DNA from: Dipteronia dyeriana
Taxonomy: Eukaryota; Streptophyta; Magnoliopsida; Sapindales; Sapindaceae
Assembly: GCA_032871835.1 (NCBI GenBank)
Contig: CM065302.1
Location: forward strand, 7,671,882 to 7,735,881
Length of the DNA: 64,000 bases
Direction: 5' to 3'
Each line of letters opens with the position of its first letter. Positions within the stretch are counted from its first letter, which is position 1. The translations under genes were made by a program, and so were the position numbers. The notes under the pieces were generated by a model. That model was not told where the DNA came from, did no database searches, and worked only from the letters and a program-made list of their open reading frames with translations. Positions 36,848 through 48,584 of the stretch are shown here, one piece after another.

Positions 36848-38560
36848 TGACAAGACCCACCCCGACTCCTCTCTTGAGCACAAGGGAGGCCCTGTGGGCT
36901 GAACTTTTACTAGCATGATAAAAGAACTTTCTACTAAATTTTCCTTTGAAATTACTTGCTTTTAAACAAAAACAATGTAAGGAAAATATTGGAGAGTACA
37001 AAATGTACATAATTGCAATTTCTTTTCTGAATTTCGTTCGTTACAAAAAGTTTGTCAAAAATGACCGATCGGACCAAAAACCGATCACTTTAAAAACTAA
37101 CACATCAGTCCGTCCCGACTAGAAATCCGAGCAGGCTGAGTAAGAAACCAGAGTAGGCAGAGTAGATCGAATAGGCCATGTGGGCCGAGTAGGTCAAGTG
37201 GGCCGAGTAGACCGAATAGGCCATATGGGCCGAGTAGAAATCCGACCATGTTCTGATCATGCCTACCATCCCGACCATGCCTAACGTCCCGACCATTCCT
37301 ACTGTCCCGACCATGCCTACCGTCCCGACCATGAATACCTCATATTTCTAAATATGTACATGAAAATTTAAAATGCATGACTTATATGCTTCATGATGTC
37401 ATCGAGTGTCCCACCTTAAAACTTCTGAGTTCGCACAACCGAGCAGCTACCTGGATAAATATTTAAGAGTGAAAGGATGAGCGCTAACGCCCAGTGAGTG
37501 AATGAAAACTTTTAAAACACTTTTCTAAACCACTTTACAATAAGCATTCAGTAATACATGGTATAAGATAATATCTACTTTCGTACTTAATAAACTGAAT
37601 AAACTGAATGCATCTCTTTTCTGAACAAGAGTAAGATACTTTATAAAATCTTAATCTGCACCAAATTTGTACCCAGGGATATCCTCAATACGTAAGTCGA
37701 ATTACTTTGGGCAAACGCAGAGTCATGAATAACTTCTGGTCATACCCGTGTAGAGCGACTCAATTACTCTTTCTCTGGTCATGCTCGGGCAGAGTGACTC
37801 TCTGGTCATACAAGTGCAAAGCGACTCTATTTCTCTTTCTCTGGTTATGCACTTGCAGAGCGACTCATGACATACACACGTGTAGAACGGCCCCAAAAGT
37901 CAACCATAATCATAACTGGGGAAGGGTACATACATGGTGCTTTTGTAGAAATCATAATCTCTTCTTAATAATTCTTAAAAATAATATAACTGATTCTGAA
38001 TGCTAATATAAACATAAAATATATACTTTCAGTTCTCTGTATCATCACCATCATAAAAGATAAAAAAGCTTAAAAGATTTGCAACAATTAATTTTAAGCA
38101 TAATGCTGGAAACTTTTGAGTTAAAAACAAAACTGAAACTTAATTCACTCACAACTTAGACGTCAAGCTTAATTCGGACTGAGTATGCTAGGTTCCCTTA
38201 CTTCGTCTTCTTTCCCTAACAATCACAAGATCCAATTAGAAACTGGATTTCAAAGAAGAATCAACTGAAATCTATAATCACGAGAGAGAGCTTCACTGAC
38301 TTCTCCTCTTTCCTTTCTTCTCTTTCCTTTCTTCCGCTGGATTATACTGCTTTCTAGCTCTCATAATGTTTATCCTCTAATATATATACTTATGGAAGGA
38401 CACAACTGAAGTTGTGAGCTAATTAACCAAGCTCACAGTTGCCTTTCAGCCATGCAATTCACTTAGGCTTACTTACCTGATGCATTTTCTGTTTTACGCT
38501 TATCCAATTTTTTTTTTTAATTGGGCCTTTCAATTGGGCTTGAAAGACATGAGTGTTACA
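36848..38560 (-). repeat. Outer left gypsy LTR (full length)
   Basis: 1713 bp, nearly identical to 44093-45786; the extra 19 bp is about one unit of an internal 18-bp repeat. Internal minisatellites: a phrase like GGCCGAGTAG recurring every 18-27 bp (37150-37235), CCCGACCATGCCTACCGT-type units (37255-37335), and a GGTCAT...GCAGAGCGACTC unit repeated about four times (37738-37868). Confidence 0.9.
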
Positions 38561-38596
38561 ATCATATGCCTGCTGAAACTCACCGAACCTCAGCAC
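38561..38596. repeat. 36-bp copy of right-hand host flank inside the gypsy left end
   Basis: Identical to 45787-45822, including the ATCAT target duplication. On the minus strand it encodes LRFGEFQQAYD of the interrupted DUF1985 gene. Left and right are gypsy LTR sequence. The junction with the truncated LTR shares CAC. Confidence 0.95.
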
Positions 38597-39278
38597 ATGT
38601 GTAGAACGGCCCCAAAAGCCAACCATAATCATAACTGGGGAAGGGTACATACATGGTGCTTTTGTAGAAATCATAATCTCTTCTTAATAATTCATAAAAA
38701 TAATATAACTGATTTTGAATGCTAATATAAGCATAAAATATATACTTTCAGTTCTCTGTATCATCACCATCATAAAAGATAATAAAACTTAAAAGATTTG
38801 CAACAATTAATCTTAAGCATAAAGCTGGAAACTTTTGAGTTAAAAACAAAACTGAAACTTAATTCACTCACAACTTAGACGTCAAGCTTAATTCGGACTG
38901 AGTATGCTAGGTTCCCTTACTTCGTCTTCTTTCCCTAACAATCACAAGATCCAATTAGAAACTGGATATCAAAGAAGAATCAACTGAAATCTATAATCAC
39001 GAGAGAGAGCTTCATTGACTTCTCCTCTTTCCTTTATTCTTTTTCCTTTCTTTCGCTGGATTCTACTGCTTTCTAGCTCTCACAATGTTTATCCTCTAAT
39101 ATATATACTTATGGAAGGACACAACTGAAGTTGTAAGCTAATTAACCAAGCTCACAACTGCCTGTCAGTCATGCAATTCACTTAGGCTTACTCACCTGAT
39201 ACCTTTTATGTTTTACGCTTATCCAATTTTTTTTTTAATTGGGCCTTTCAATTGGGCATGAAAGACATAGGTGTTACA
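38597..39278 (-). repeat. Inner left gypsy LTR (truncated, 682 bp)
   Basis: Equivalent to 37878-38560 of the outer LTR, beginning inside the last GTGTAGAACGG-bearing repeat unit. It abuts the polypurine tract (minus GGAGGGGTAAAT) and so is the LTR that truly borders the gypsy body. Confidence 0.9.
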
Positions 39279-39314
39279 ATTTACCCCTCCATATAAGAAT
39301 TTCGTTCTCGAAAT

Positions 39315-42300
39315 TTACTTACTTTTCCGAAACAGATGGGGATACTGAGTCCGCATCTGATCTTCATGTTCCCAAGTCGCATCTTCCACTGCATGATTTC
39401 TCCGTAACACTTTTACAAGAGGAGTAACCTTAGTACGTAATACTTGTTCCCTTTTATCTAGAATCTCAATAGGTTCCTCTTCATAAGTTAAATCTTCTCT
39501 TAACTTCACTGGTTGCTTGGTTAAAACATGCGTTGGGTCAACTATATATTTTCGAAGCATAGAAACATGAAATACATCATGAATTCTTGAAAGTTCTGAA
39601 GGCAATGCTAAACGGTATTCCATTGCTCCCACTCGGGCAATGATCTCATACGGACCAATGTATCGTGGACTTAACTTACAACGTCTTCCAAATCAAAGTA
39701 TACCTTTCCAAGGTGAAATTCGTAGGAATACATAGTCACCTACTTTAAATTCAAGTTTCCTTCTCCGCTTATCTGTATAGCTTTTCTGCCTATCTTGAGC
39801 AACCTTTAGTCTGTCTCTGATGATTTTAATCTTTTTTGTTGTGACTTGAACAAGTTCTGGACCTAACAAATTTCTCTCGCCTACTTCAGCCCAACACACT
39901 GATGTTCTGCATTGTCTCCCATACAAAGCTTCATAAGGTGCCATTTCGATGCTAGCCTGATAACTGTTATTGTAGACAAATTCTATCAAAGGTATATGTA
40001 CATCCCAACTACCTTTGAAATCCATCACACAAGCTCGAAACATATCCTGTAATGTCTAAATAGTACGCTCCGATTGATCGTCAGTCTGCGGGTGAAAAGC
40101 AGTACTAAAATATAATCTAGTTCCCAAAGTTTCTTGTAAACTGGGCCAAAATCTAGATGTAAACCGAGGATCTTTATCTGACACTATGGATACTGGTGCG
40201 CCATGAAGATGAACTATTTCATCCACATAAATTTTGGCTAATCTGTCAAGAGAGTAAGTAATATCGATTGGCAGAAAATGTGCAGACTATGTAAGTCGAT
40301 CAACGATCACCCATACACTGTCGTGACCACTCTGACTACGAGAAAGCCCTACCAAAAAATCCATGGTAACATGTTCCCATTTCCATTCGGGAATAGGAAG
40401 TGGTTGCGAAAGTCCTGCTGGTTTCTGATGTTCTGCCTTGATTTGTTGACAAATCAAACATTTAAAGACGAATTCTGCTATCTCTCTTTTCATACCTTGC
40501 CACCAGTAATGCTCTTTCAAAGTACGATACAGCTTAAAACTTCTTGGATGTATTGCATAAGCTGAAGAGTGAGCTTCCTCTAAAATTTCATTATTGAGTT
40601 CCTTAATGTTTGGTAAACACAGTCTGTTACCTAGAACCAGTGTACCATCACTTCTCACTACAAATTCAGCTCGTAAGCTTTTTTGCACTTCTCCCTTCAA
40701 TTTAACTAAATAAGGATCTTGAGGTTGCAATTCCCGTATACGATCAATCAAAATAGGTCTAACCTGAATGATAGACACTAATGCTCCACAATCTCGTGTT
40801 TCTAGCTTAACTCTCAACATTCTTAATTCAGCTAATAATGGAAGTTGAAGATGATTTACCTTCCAATTCATCCTCAAATGAGCCATAAAACTTGAAGACT
40901 TTCTACTGAGTGCATCTGCCACCACATTTGCCTTACCAGGAAGATATTCAATCGTACAGTCATAATCTTTAATCAACTCAATCCATCTTCTTTGTCTCAA
41001 ATTCAGTTCTTTCAGAGTGAAAAGATATTGCAAGCTTTTATGATCTGTATAAATCTGACAAGTGACTCCATATAAGTAATGCCTCCAAATTTTTGATACA
41101 AACACCACTACAGCAAGCCCTAGATCATGTTTTGGGTAATTTTGTTCATGCTTCTTTAATTGTCTTGACGCATAAGATATCACTTTCCCATGTTGCATCA
41201 AAACATAACCCAAACCATGTTTAGATGGATCACTGTAAACAACAAATCCATCACTTCTGGCTGGAAAAGCAAGTATTTGAGCAGAAGTCAATCTCCCCTT
41301 GAGTTCTTGAAAACTCTTTTCACAAGCTTCTAACCACTCAAACTTCACATCCTTCTGAGTTAATCTTATTAACGGTGAAGCTATTTTAGAAATTCCCTCT
41401 ACAAATCTTCGATAGTAACTTGCTAAACCCAAGAAACTTCTAATTTCTGTCACACTGATTGGTCGTTCCCAATTCACTATAGCTTTAACCTTTTGAGGAT
41501 CAACATAAATACCATCACCAAAATCACATGGCCTAAAAATGTAACTCTGTTGAGCCAGAATTGACACTTGCTAAACTTGACATAAAGTTGATTCTCTCTC
41601 AGGACTTGCAGAATAATATCTAAATGCTCTGTATGCTCTACATCATCCTTAAAATAAATCAAAATGCCATCAATGAACACGATAACAAATTTGTCTAGAT
41701 AAGGGTGAATTACCCTATTCATCAAATTCATAAAAGTTGCTGGAGCATTTGTTTATCCAAATGGCATAACTAGAAACTCATAATACCCATAACGAGTTCT
41801 GAAAGCGGTCTTTGGTATATCACAGTTTCTAATTCTCAATTGGTGATAAAAAATTCGTAAATCTATTTTGGAGAATACATTTGCTCCCTAAAGCTGATCG
41901 AATAAGTCATCAATACATGGGACTGGGTATTTATTACGCACCGTTGCTTTATTCAATTGCCAGTAATCGATGCATAAACGTAACGTTCCATCTTTCTTCT
42001 TAACAAACAGAACTGACGCTCCCCATGGTGACACACTAGGTTTAATAAAATTCTTGTTCACCAATTCTTCTAATTGAATCTTCAACTCTTTCAATTCGGT
42101 TGGAGCCATTCTACAAGGTGGAATAGAAAATGGAGTTGTGCGTGGGACTAAATCTATCACAAACTCAATGTCTCTATCTGGTGGTAATCCATGAAGATCT
42201 TCAGGAAATACATCCAGAAATTTTCTTACCACCGATATATCTTCTAATTTTACCTCACTATCCCAAGTATCAATTACATAAGCCAAATAAGCTGAACATT

Positions 42301-42920
42301 GTTTCCTGAGTAACCGTCGGACAGTAATAGCAGAAATAACACAAGAAGGAAGAATCCGACGTTTGCCACAGAAAATAACATCTGACTCTCCTTGAAGTGT
42401 AAGTTATACCTCTTTTCAAAAAATAATCTACAGTAGCATGGTGTATAGCCAGCCAATCCATTCTCAAAATAACATCAAAATCATGTATATCAAGCGGAAT
42501 CAAATCAACATGTAGCTCATGGTTACTGACTATGACCTTACTGTTTCTATATATATTCTCAGCTAATAAAGATTCACCATTAGGTGTAGTCACTACCATA
42601 CTAGAATCTAATGGTCTTAATTCTACATCCGCATACACCATAAAAGATCGAGATACAAAAGAATGAGTAGATCCAGGATCAATGAGAACATGAGCATCGT
42701 GGTAAAAAATTGTTAACATACCTGTAACGACATCTGGAGTGGTCTCGGTATCTTGCTGAGTTATAGCAAAAACCCTTACCTGAGTACGAGGTCTACCCGA
42801 CAGACCTCTCTGTTGGTTGCCCCCAACCCCTGTTGTGCTAACTTGGTTTTTCCCTGTAGTTGTAGATCCTCCTACTCGGGATCCCCTTTGTCCTTGAATC
42901 TGATCAGCGCCACTTTGCAT
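39315..42920 (-). pseudogene. Gypsy pol remnant: protease, RT, RNase H, integrase
   Basis: Minus strand, in order: aspartic protease (LIDPGSTHSFVS at about 42695, Pro where Ser or Thr is usual); reverse transcriptase ([20 protein letters not shown] at about 42040; catalytic loop is FIDGILIYF with Gly for the second Asp, about 41675); RNase H ([24 protein letters not shown]); integrase ([12 protein letters not shown] zinc ligands near 40460, VTMDFLVGL at about 40355, SDKDPRF region about 40190, NNSYQASIEMAPYEALYG at about 39960); and a tail with EDATWEHEDQMR (39380). A 426-codon open piece spans RT end to integrase (41567-40287). Stops and frameshifts elsewhere make it inactive. Confidence 0.9.
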
Positions 42921-42923
42921 TGG

Positions 42924-43990
42924 TTAAAAACCTATCTTTCTTTCTTCATTTCCTCCCTGAACTAACTCGGGGCAATCTATTTTTAAATGAATATGCTGCC
43001 CACATTGATAACAACCTGATCTCCCTAAATAACATTCACCATCATGGTGCTTTCCGCAAGTCGAACATAGAGGACGCCAACCTCTACCCATACTAACACT
43101 TTGTTGCCGACTACCCATTGGTTGTTGTACTGAGGCTTGGCTAGAACCAGGTCCACGACTCTGTTGATAATTACTAGTCTGACCTGAAAAATTGCCTATT
43201 GCTTAAGCATTTTGCTATAAGAGCCCCCTGCTGACCAGTTACTACGCTTTTGTTTATGTTGTTCAAATCTGCGAGAGTCATTAAGGCCTCTCTCCACTCT
43301 CAATGCAACTTCAAACAACTTACTAAACTCAACATGTCCAGAAGTAGTCACTATTGTCTTAATTTTCGATCTAAGTCCATCTTCGAGTTTTCTACACTCA
43401 TTTTCTTCATCAGCGACTACATACGGAGCAACCCCCGAAAGTTCTGTAAATTTCTTCTCATATTCTTCTATTGTCATAGATCCCTGTACTAGTTTGAAAA
43501 ATTCAGCTCTTTTCAAATCTTGATAGAAACGGGGATAATAATGATCATTAAACTGCTTCTTAAAATCCTCCCAAGTAATTCTTTAAGGAGTTCTTCGTTG
43601 AACTGAGGCCCACCAATCATATGCTTTTTCCTTTAGCAAAAACGTAGCAAAAGAAACCTTCTGTTCATTGATGCACCTCATAACTTCAAATACACGTTCT
43701 AGTTCATTCAACCAAGAACTAGCACTATCTGGATCTCCAATTCCATCAAAATTCGTAGCTCCTAACTTTCGTACACGCTCAATTGAATTTTCAGGCACTC
43801 ACGTTTGATAATGGACCATCGCAGTCAACAGTTCTGCAATCCTATCCATTGGTTCTTCCCTAGGTTCCGGTACATAAGGTTAAGCTATAGGTGGTTGAGG
43901 GTGTGATTCTATCTCATTTTCACGTTGGTTACCACTCCTCTCTCCAAGGTTAGCTAACGGTCTTGTGCGTGGGCGGCCAACTCGACGCAT
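42924..43990 (-). pseudogene. Gypsy gag remnant
   Basis: Starts at ATG 43990 (MRRVGRPRTRPLANL). Retrotransposon gag signature lies at 43730-43600 (SWLNELERVFEVM, KAYDWWASV) and 43516-43300 (YEKKFTELSGVAPYVV). A CCHC knuckle is at about 43020 (CYQCGQHIHLKIDC: C-x2-C-x4-H-x4-C). At least three stops interrupt it. Confidence 0.85.
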
Positions 43991-44077
43991 GATGCTGTTA
44001 CAAAATCAAAGTTATGCTTAAATGCATGAAACTAAATGCAAACAATTACTCTGTGGTCTAAGGAATTTATAAACCGT

Positions 44078-44089
44078 GCTCTGATACCA
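44078..44089 (-). other. Primer binding site of the gypsy element
   Basis: TGGTATCAGAGC on the minus strand, three bases inside the 5' LTR. Exact initiator tRNA-Met type site. Confidence 0.9.
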
Positions 44090-44092
44090 AGT

Positions 44093-45786
44093 TGACAAGA
44101 CCCACCCCGACTCCTCTCTTGAGCACGAGGGAGGCCCTGTGGGCTGAACTTTGACTAGCATGATAAAAGATCTTTCTACTAAATTTTCCTTTGAAATTAC
44201 TTGCTTTTAAACAAAAAAATTTAGGAAAATATTGGAGAGTACAAAATGTACATAATTGTAATTTCTTTTCTGAATTTCGTTCGTTAAAAAAAGTTTGTCA
44301 AAAATGACCGATCGGACCAAAAACCGACCACTTTAAAAACTAATACATAAGTCTGTCCCGACCAAAAATCAAAGCAGACCGAGTAAGAAACCCGAGTAGG
44401 CCGAGTAGATCGAATAGGCCATATGGGCCGAGTAGGTCAAGTGGGCCGAGTAGACTGAATAGGCCATATGAGCCGAGTAGAAATCCGACCATGTTCTGAT
44501 CATGTCTAGCATCCCGACCATGCCTACCATCCCGACCATGCCTACCGTCCCGACCATGCATACCTCATATTTCTAAATATGTACTTGAAATTTTAAAATG
44601 CATGACTTTTATGCTTCATGATGTCATCGAGTGTCCCACCTCAAAACTTCTGAGTCCGCACAACCGAGCAGCTACTTGGATAAATATTTAAGAGTGAAAG
44701 GATGAGCGCTAACGCCCAGTAAGTGAATGAAAACTTTTAAAACACTTTTCTAAATCACTTTACAATAAGCATTCAGTAATACATGGTATAAGATAATATA
44801 TCTACTTTCGTACTTAATAAACTGAATAAACTGAATGCATCTCTTTTCTGAACAAGAGTAAGATACTTTATAAAATCTTAATCTGCACCAAATTCATACC
44901 CAGGGATATCCTCAATACGTAAGCCGAATTACTTCGGGCAAACGCAGAGTCATGAATAACTTCTGGTCATACCCGTGCAGAGCGACTCAATTATTCTTTC
45001 TCTGGTCATGCTCGGGCAGAGTGACTCTCTGGTCATACAAGTGCAAAGCGACTCTATTTCTCTTTCTCTGGTTATGCACTTGCAGAGCGACTCATGACAT
45101 ACACACGTGTAGAACGGCCCCAAAAACCAACCATAATCATAACTGGGGAAGGGTACATACATGGTGCTTTTGTAGAAATCATAATCTCTTCTTAATAATT
45201 CTTAAAAATAATATAACTGATTCTGAATGCTAATATAAACATAAAATATATACTTTCAGTTCTCTGTATCATCACCTTCATAAAAGATAATAAAGCTTAA
45301 AAGATTTGCAACAATTAATTTTAAGCATAATGCTGGAAACTTTTGAGTTAAAAACAAAACTGAAACTTAATTCACTCACAACTTAGACGTCAAGCTTAAT
45401 TCGGACTGAGTATGCTAGGTTCCCTTACTTCGTCTTCTTTCCCTAACAATCACAAGATCCAATTAGAAACTGGATTTCAAAGAAGAATCAACTGAAATCT
45501 ATAATCACGAGAGAGAGCTTCACTGACTTCTCCTCTTTCCTTTCTTCTCTTTCCTTTCTTCCGCTGGATTATACTGCTTTCTAGCTCTCATAATGTTTAT
45601 CCTCTAATATATATACTTATGGAATGACACAACTGAAGTTGTGAGCTAATTAACCAAGCTCACAGCTGCCTTTCAGCCATGCAATTCACTTAGGCTTACT
45701 TACCTGATGCATTTTCTGTTTTACGCTTATCCAATTTTTTTTTTAATTGGGCCTTTTAATTGGGCTTGAAAGACATGAGTGTTACA
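44093..45786 (-). repeat. Right (5') gypsy LTR
   Basis: 1694 bp, TGACAAG to TGTTACA, with the same internal minisatellites as the outer left LTR but about one 18-bp unit fewer. Followed by ATCAT and host DUF1985 coding sequence. Confidence 0.9.
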
Positions 45787-46261
45787 ATCATATGCCTGCT
45801 GAAACTCACCGAACCTCAGCACACCTCTCAACTCCACGGATGACATCTCATCCTTAGTACCGGTGATGTAGGCCATTGTCCACGCTAACATAGCGGCTCA
45901 TATTCAGCACTACTCTGAACCGTAATCCCATGATCGTGCATAATTCTACCTTCGAGAACCTCACCTCATAAGTGCCTAACATAAACCGCATCTCATCTGA
46001 CGGCCTATTGTGATGCACCTCCCGTAAAAGTAGCTGGTGGATAACACCACCCGAAAACTTTACTGGCCGGTGTATGGTCAAGAAATGCCCAAAACATAAC
46101 GCCATGAACCGAAGACGGTCTTCAATAGCCAATTCTGTAGGGACCAGGTTAAGTGCGTCCTCTATATGGTCAAATGCATCAAAATGGTCGCGGCGGGTGA
46201 CTTTGCCCTGGTACCACTCTTCCTCCAGAGTTTTAGGTGACTCCCTTAACTGATTCGTCAT
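45787..46261 (-). pseudogene. DUF1985 / Ulp1-like gene, 5' part
   Basis: The minus-strand exon begins just after an AG acceptor (frame MTNQLRESPKTLEEEW) and carries the N-terminal half of DUF1985 (HQLLLREVHHNRPSDEMRFM, then EVRFSKVELCTIMGLRF). A frameshift near 45850 moves to YITGTKDEMSSVELRG and ends QQAYD at the gypsy target site, continuing at 36847. DUF1985 is a domain of unknown function that accompanies Ulp1-like peptidases in plant MULEs. A possible 5' exon with a GTTAGT donor lies at about 46935-46820. Confidence 0.75.
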
Positions 46262-46307
46262 CTGAAATTTAACAACAACATAATTAAGTTTACTGTCTAA
46301 TCCTCAT

Positions 46308-46640
46308 AAATAAAAGCTTGGACATTAATCATAAAAGATCAGACCTTTTATACAAAAGCTCGAACAATCAAATAAAAGCTCGAAACTTCTTTATAATAGC
46401 TCGAAACTTATATATAATAGCTTGGAACAGTCAAATAAATTCGGAAATTATATATAAAAGCTCGGAACTTATATATAAAAGCTCGTAGCTTTTATGAAAG
46501 CTCCAAGCTTTTATAAAAGCTCATAGCTTATATGTAAAAGTTTATATGTAAAAGCTTGGAGCTTTATTAAAAGGCTCGAATCTTTTATAGAAAAGCTCGA
46601 ACCTTTTATAAAAGCTCGGAGCCTTATGAACTAAAAAAAT
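46308..46640. repeat. Minisatellite, AAAAGCTCGAA-type units of about 20 bp
   Basis: About 15 degenerate units built on TTTTATAAAAGCTCGGA, in what would be the first intron or leader of the Ulp1-like gene. One unit (AAAAGGCTCGAATCTTT near 46571) closely resembles the start of the minisatellite at 56480. Confidence 0.8.
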
Positions 46641-46940
46641 GCTCGAATGAACTCAAACAAATTTCAAAAATAAAACTCGGAAACCCAGAATATTATCTTC
46701 CTCAACAACTTTCAACAAATCCAAACTATTATCATTCTCGGATCCACAAAAAAAACCTAATATAACATTTCATTCACTTAATCAACAATCAAAACGATAG
46801 AAAATCTAGGTCAACTAACCTCTATCGATTCAAATATTCTGTTTAACTCTCCAAGTTCCGGTTCTATCACCGTCGAATACGAAGTCGTCGATTCAACTCC
46901 GGGCGGTTTCAAGCAATTTCATTTTTTTTTCATTTTTTTT

Positions 46941-47895
46941 CTTTCTCTGTTCAAAACGACAAAGTCAATTTCAGGGTATTTTGATCTCCACACGTTAATT
47001 GGTGCCTTTTCAACATGATTTACTAACGTGGTGATCTTTGTACAAAAGCCCCCCCAAAAGGTACCATTTAGAACCCTTATGAATTTTATTGTTATTTTCC
47101 TTTGTAATATTACTTGCAAGTGCATTTTATATTGATATCTTATATATGTGAGTGTAAGGATGTTTATCCTTATGGCCATTTACATGAAAACTATTGGCCT
47201 GAGGAATTTCGGGTTTTATAATATCGGATCTTGAAATATTATTGAGTCCTGCTTATACCAAATACAGATGAAATTGTTAATTGTATGCTCCAAATCTAAG
47301 TTGATAGTAGTGTACCACCACTTCAATTTTAGTGGAGGAGGATTCAAGTCTTACTATGTATATTTTACAAATGTTGTAGGAGATTTCTTTCCGATATTGC
47401 ATTAAATTGAAGATAATATAATATAACTAAAAATATCATTTTACAAACTGTCACCAAATATCATTTTACATAGCTTATCACTGTACAAAATATATAGACC
47501 TAATCTAAAATTAAAATAACATAACTTTAACCCTAAAAAGTGGAGTCTTCAATCTTCATGTGGTATTTTTTCTTCACCACAAAGAAATCAATCATTATGT
47601 AAAGTAGCCCATTCCTTCCCCTACTGATATTTTCCTAAAAAACAAACACCACCACCATAACAAATTGAGATGTGTGTGCATGAGAGATAGATAGTCAACA
47701 ATAAAATAACACTAAATAACAAGGTGATATATATATCAAAGCATTATAAACAATTTTACATCTATAAAATACTTAAGTTTAAGCATTAAATACTTTAAAA
47801 GGAACAAATAAACATATTTCTATTAATTTACTACTTCTTTCGGAAGTTATGAATTCCATGTTTTTCAATAAACAATTGATGTTCATGTTTCATTC
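46941..47895. other. Gene-free stretch right of the MULE
   Basis: AT-rich, no supported gene. The short minus-strand frame at 46919-47179 is not backed by any domain. Confidence 0.5.
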
Positions 47896-47988
47896 TTTTC
47901 TAGATGATTTCCTTGATAAAGTGTTGATTTAAGCTAGCGATGACCTACGACCAAAAGAAAATGTCTACTTAACTTGCATTGCATTCCT
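47896..47988. repeat. Short copy of DEFL-unit sequence
   Basis: About 80 aligned bases match 12811-12893 and 25606-25681, including a run of about 40 identical bases starting ACGACCAAAAGAAAATG. There is a 12-bp length difference at the left side. It lies 17 kb from the end of unit C and outside the three units. Confidence 0.75.
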
Positions 47989-48584
47989 AGTCACAAATTT
48001 TGAAAAAAAAAAATGTTTCGATTTCTGAGTGAGAATTTCTGCGAAATACACCCATATATATTGACAAGATTTTCTAGTGGTAATAACATTGAACAGCAAA
48101 GTAGTCCTCTCTCTGCCCATTGAAATGTGAAGTCTAAGGGGTTTACGATAGAAGACATTTTACTGTATAGAATTGAGAAAAACAAAGGCAGGGAAGTTTT
48201 GTATTTGACCAAATCTAAACACTATCCCTCATATACCTAACAAAAATCACTAACCATCCTAATTGACAAACACATGTCCATTCAACAAACCAACCGTGAA
48301 GAAAAAATTGAACAAGCTGTAAACAACAGGCAAGAAACACGCCTCAGTTGGGACAACAAAGCTATCAAAATTTAACAGCAATTACTAAATAGTTCTGAAA
48401 AATTTAACAACAATTCTTAAATAGTTCTGAAAAAGTGACAATGTTATTCTCCATTTCAGGTTTTTTAGAAGTTTTATTGTCAATTCCAAGCTGCTGCATT
48501 ATCATTGGTTTGTTGATTTTCTACTTTGTCTGTGAATTTTGTTTCCTTCTCGGTGGGTTAGGTTTAATTCAAATTCATGTGCAG

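Larger units (their letters stand above)
36848..45786 (-). mobile_element. Ty3-gypsy (chromovirus, Tekay-like) retrotransposon with a rearranged left end
   Basis: Minus orientation. The right (5') LTR is 44093-45786 (1694 bp), and the primer site (44078-44089) is for initiator tRNA-Met. The polyprotein is decayed (43990-39315). The left end is a truncated LTR (38597-39278), a 36-bp host-derived filler (38561-38596) and a full LTR (36848-38560, 1713 bp). LTRs begin TGACAAG and end TGTTACA. Target duplication is ATCGT (36843-36847) and ATCAT (45787-45791). It inserted into an exon of the DUF1985 gene: the flanks rejoin in frame (QAYD followed by SVKLCL). Lineage is inferred from the C-terminal EDATWEHEDQMR-type tail. 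Confidence 0.85.
31110..46940. mobile_element. Decayed Mutator-like element carrying an Ulp1-like gene (Kaonashi-type), with a nested gypsy element
   Basis: Two convergent, decayed genes belong together: a mudrA-like transposase (plus, about 31290-33600) and a DUF1985 plus C48 peptidase gene (minus, 46261-33783). MULEs with this pair, often lacking terminal inverted repeats, are known in plants as Kaonashi or KI elements. I could not find inverted termini or a 9-bp target duplication, so both ends are approximate. Without the gypsy insertion the element would be about 6.9 kb. Confidence 0.65.

Noticed and set aside
37105..37332. Met-Val-Gly repeat peptide (also 44340-44561)
   Set aside because: Encoded by minisatellite units inside the gypsy LTRs.
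36848..39278. Two separate gypsy insertions as an explanation of the double left LTR
   Set aside because: The 36-bp filler is the right-hand flank of the same insertion and contains its target duplication; an independent insertion would not copy it.
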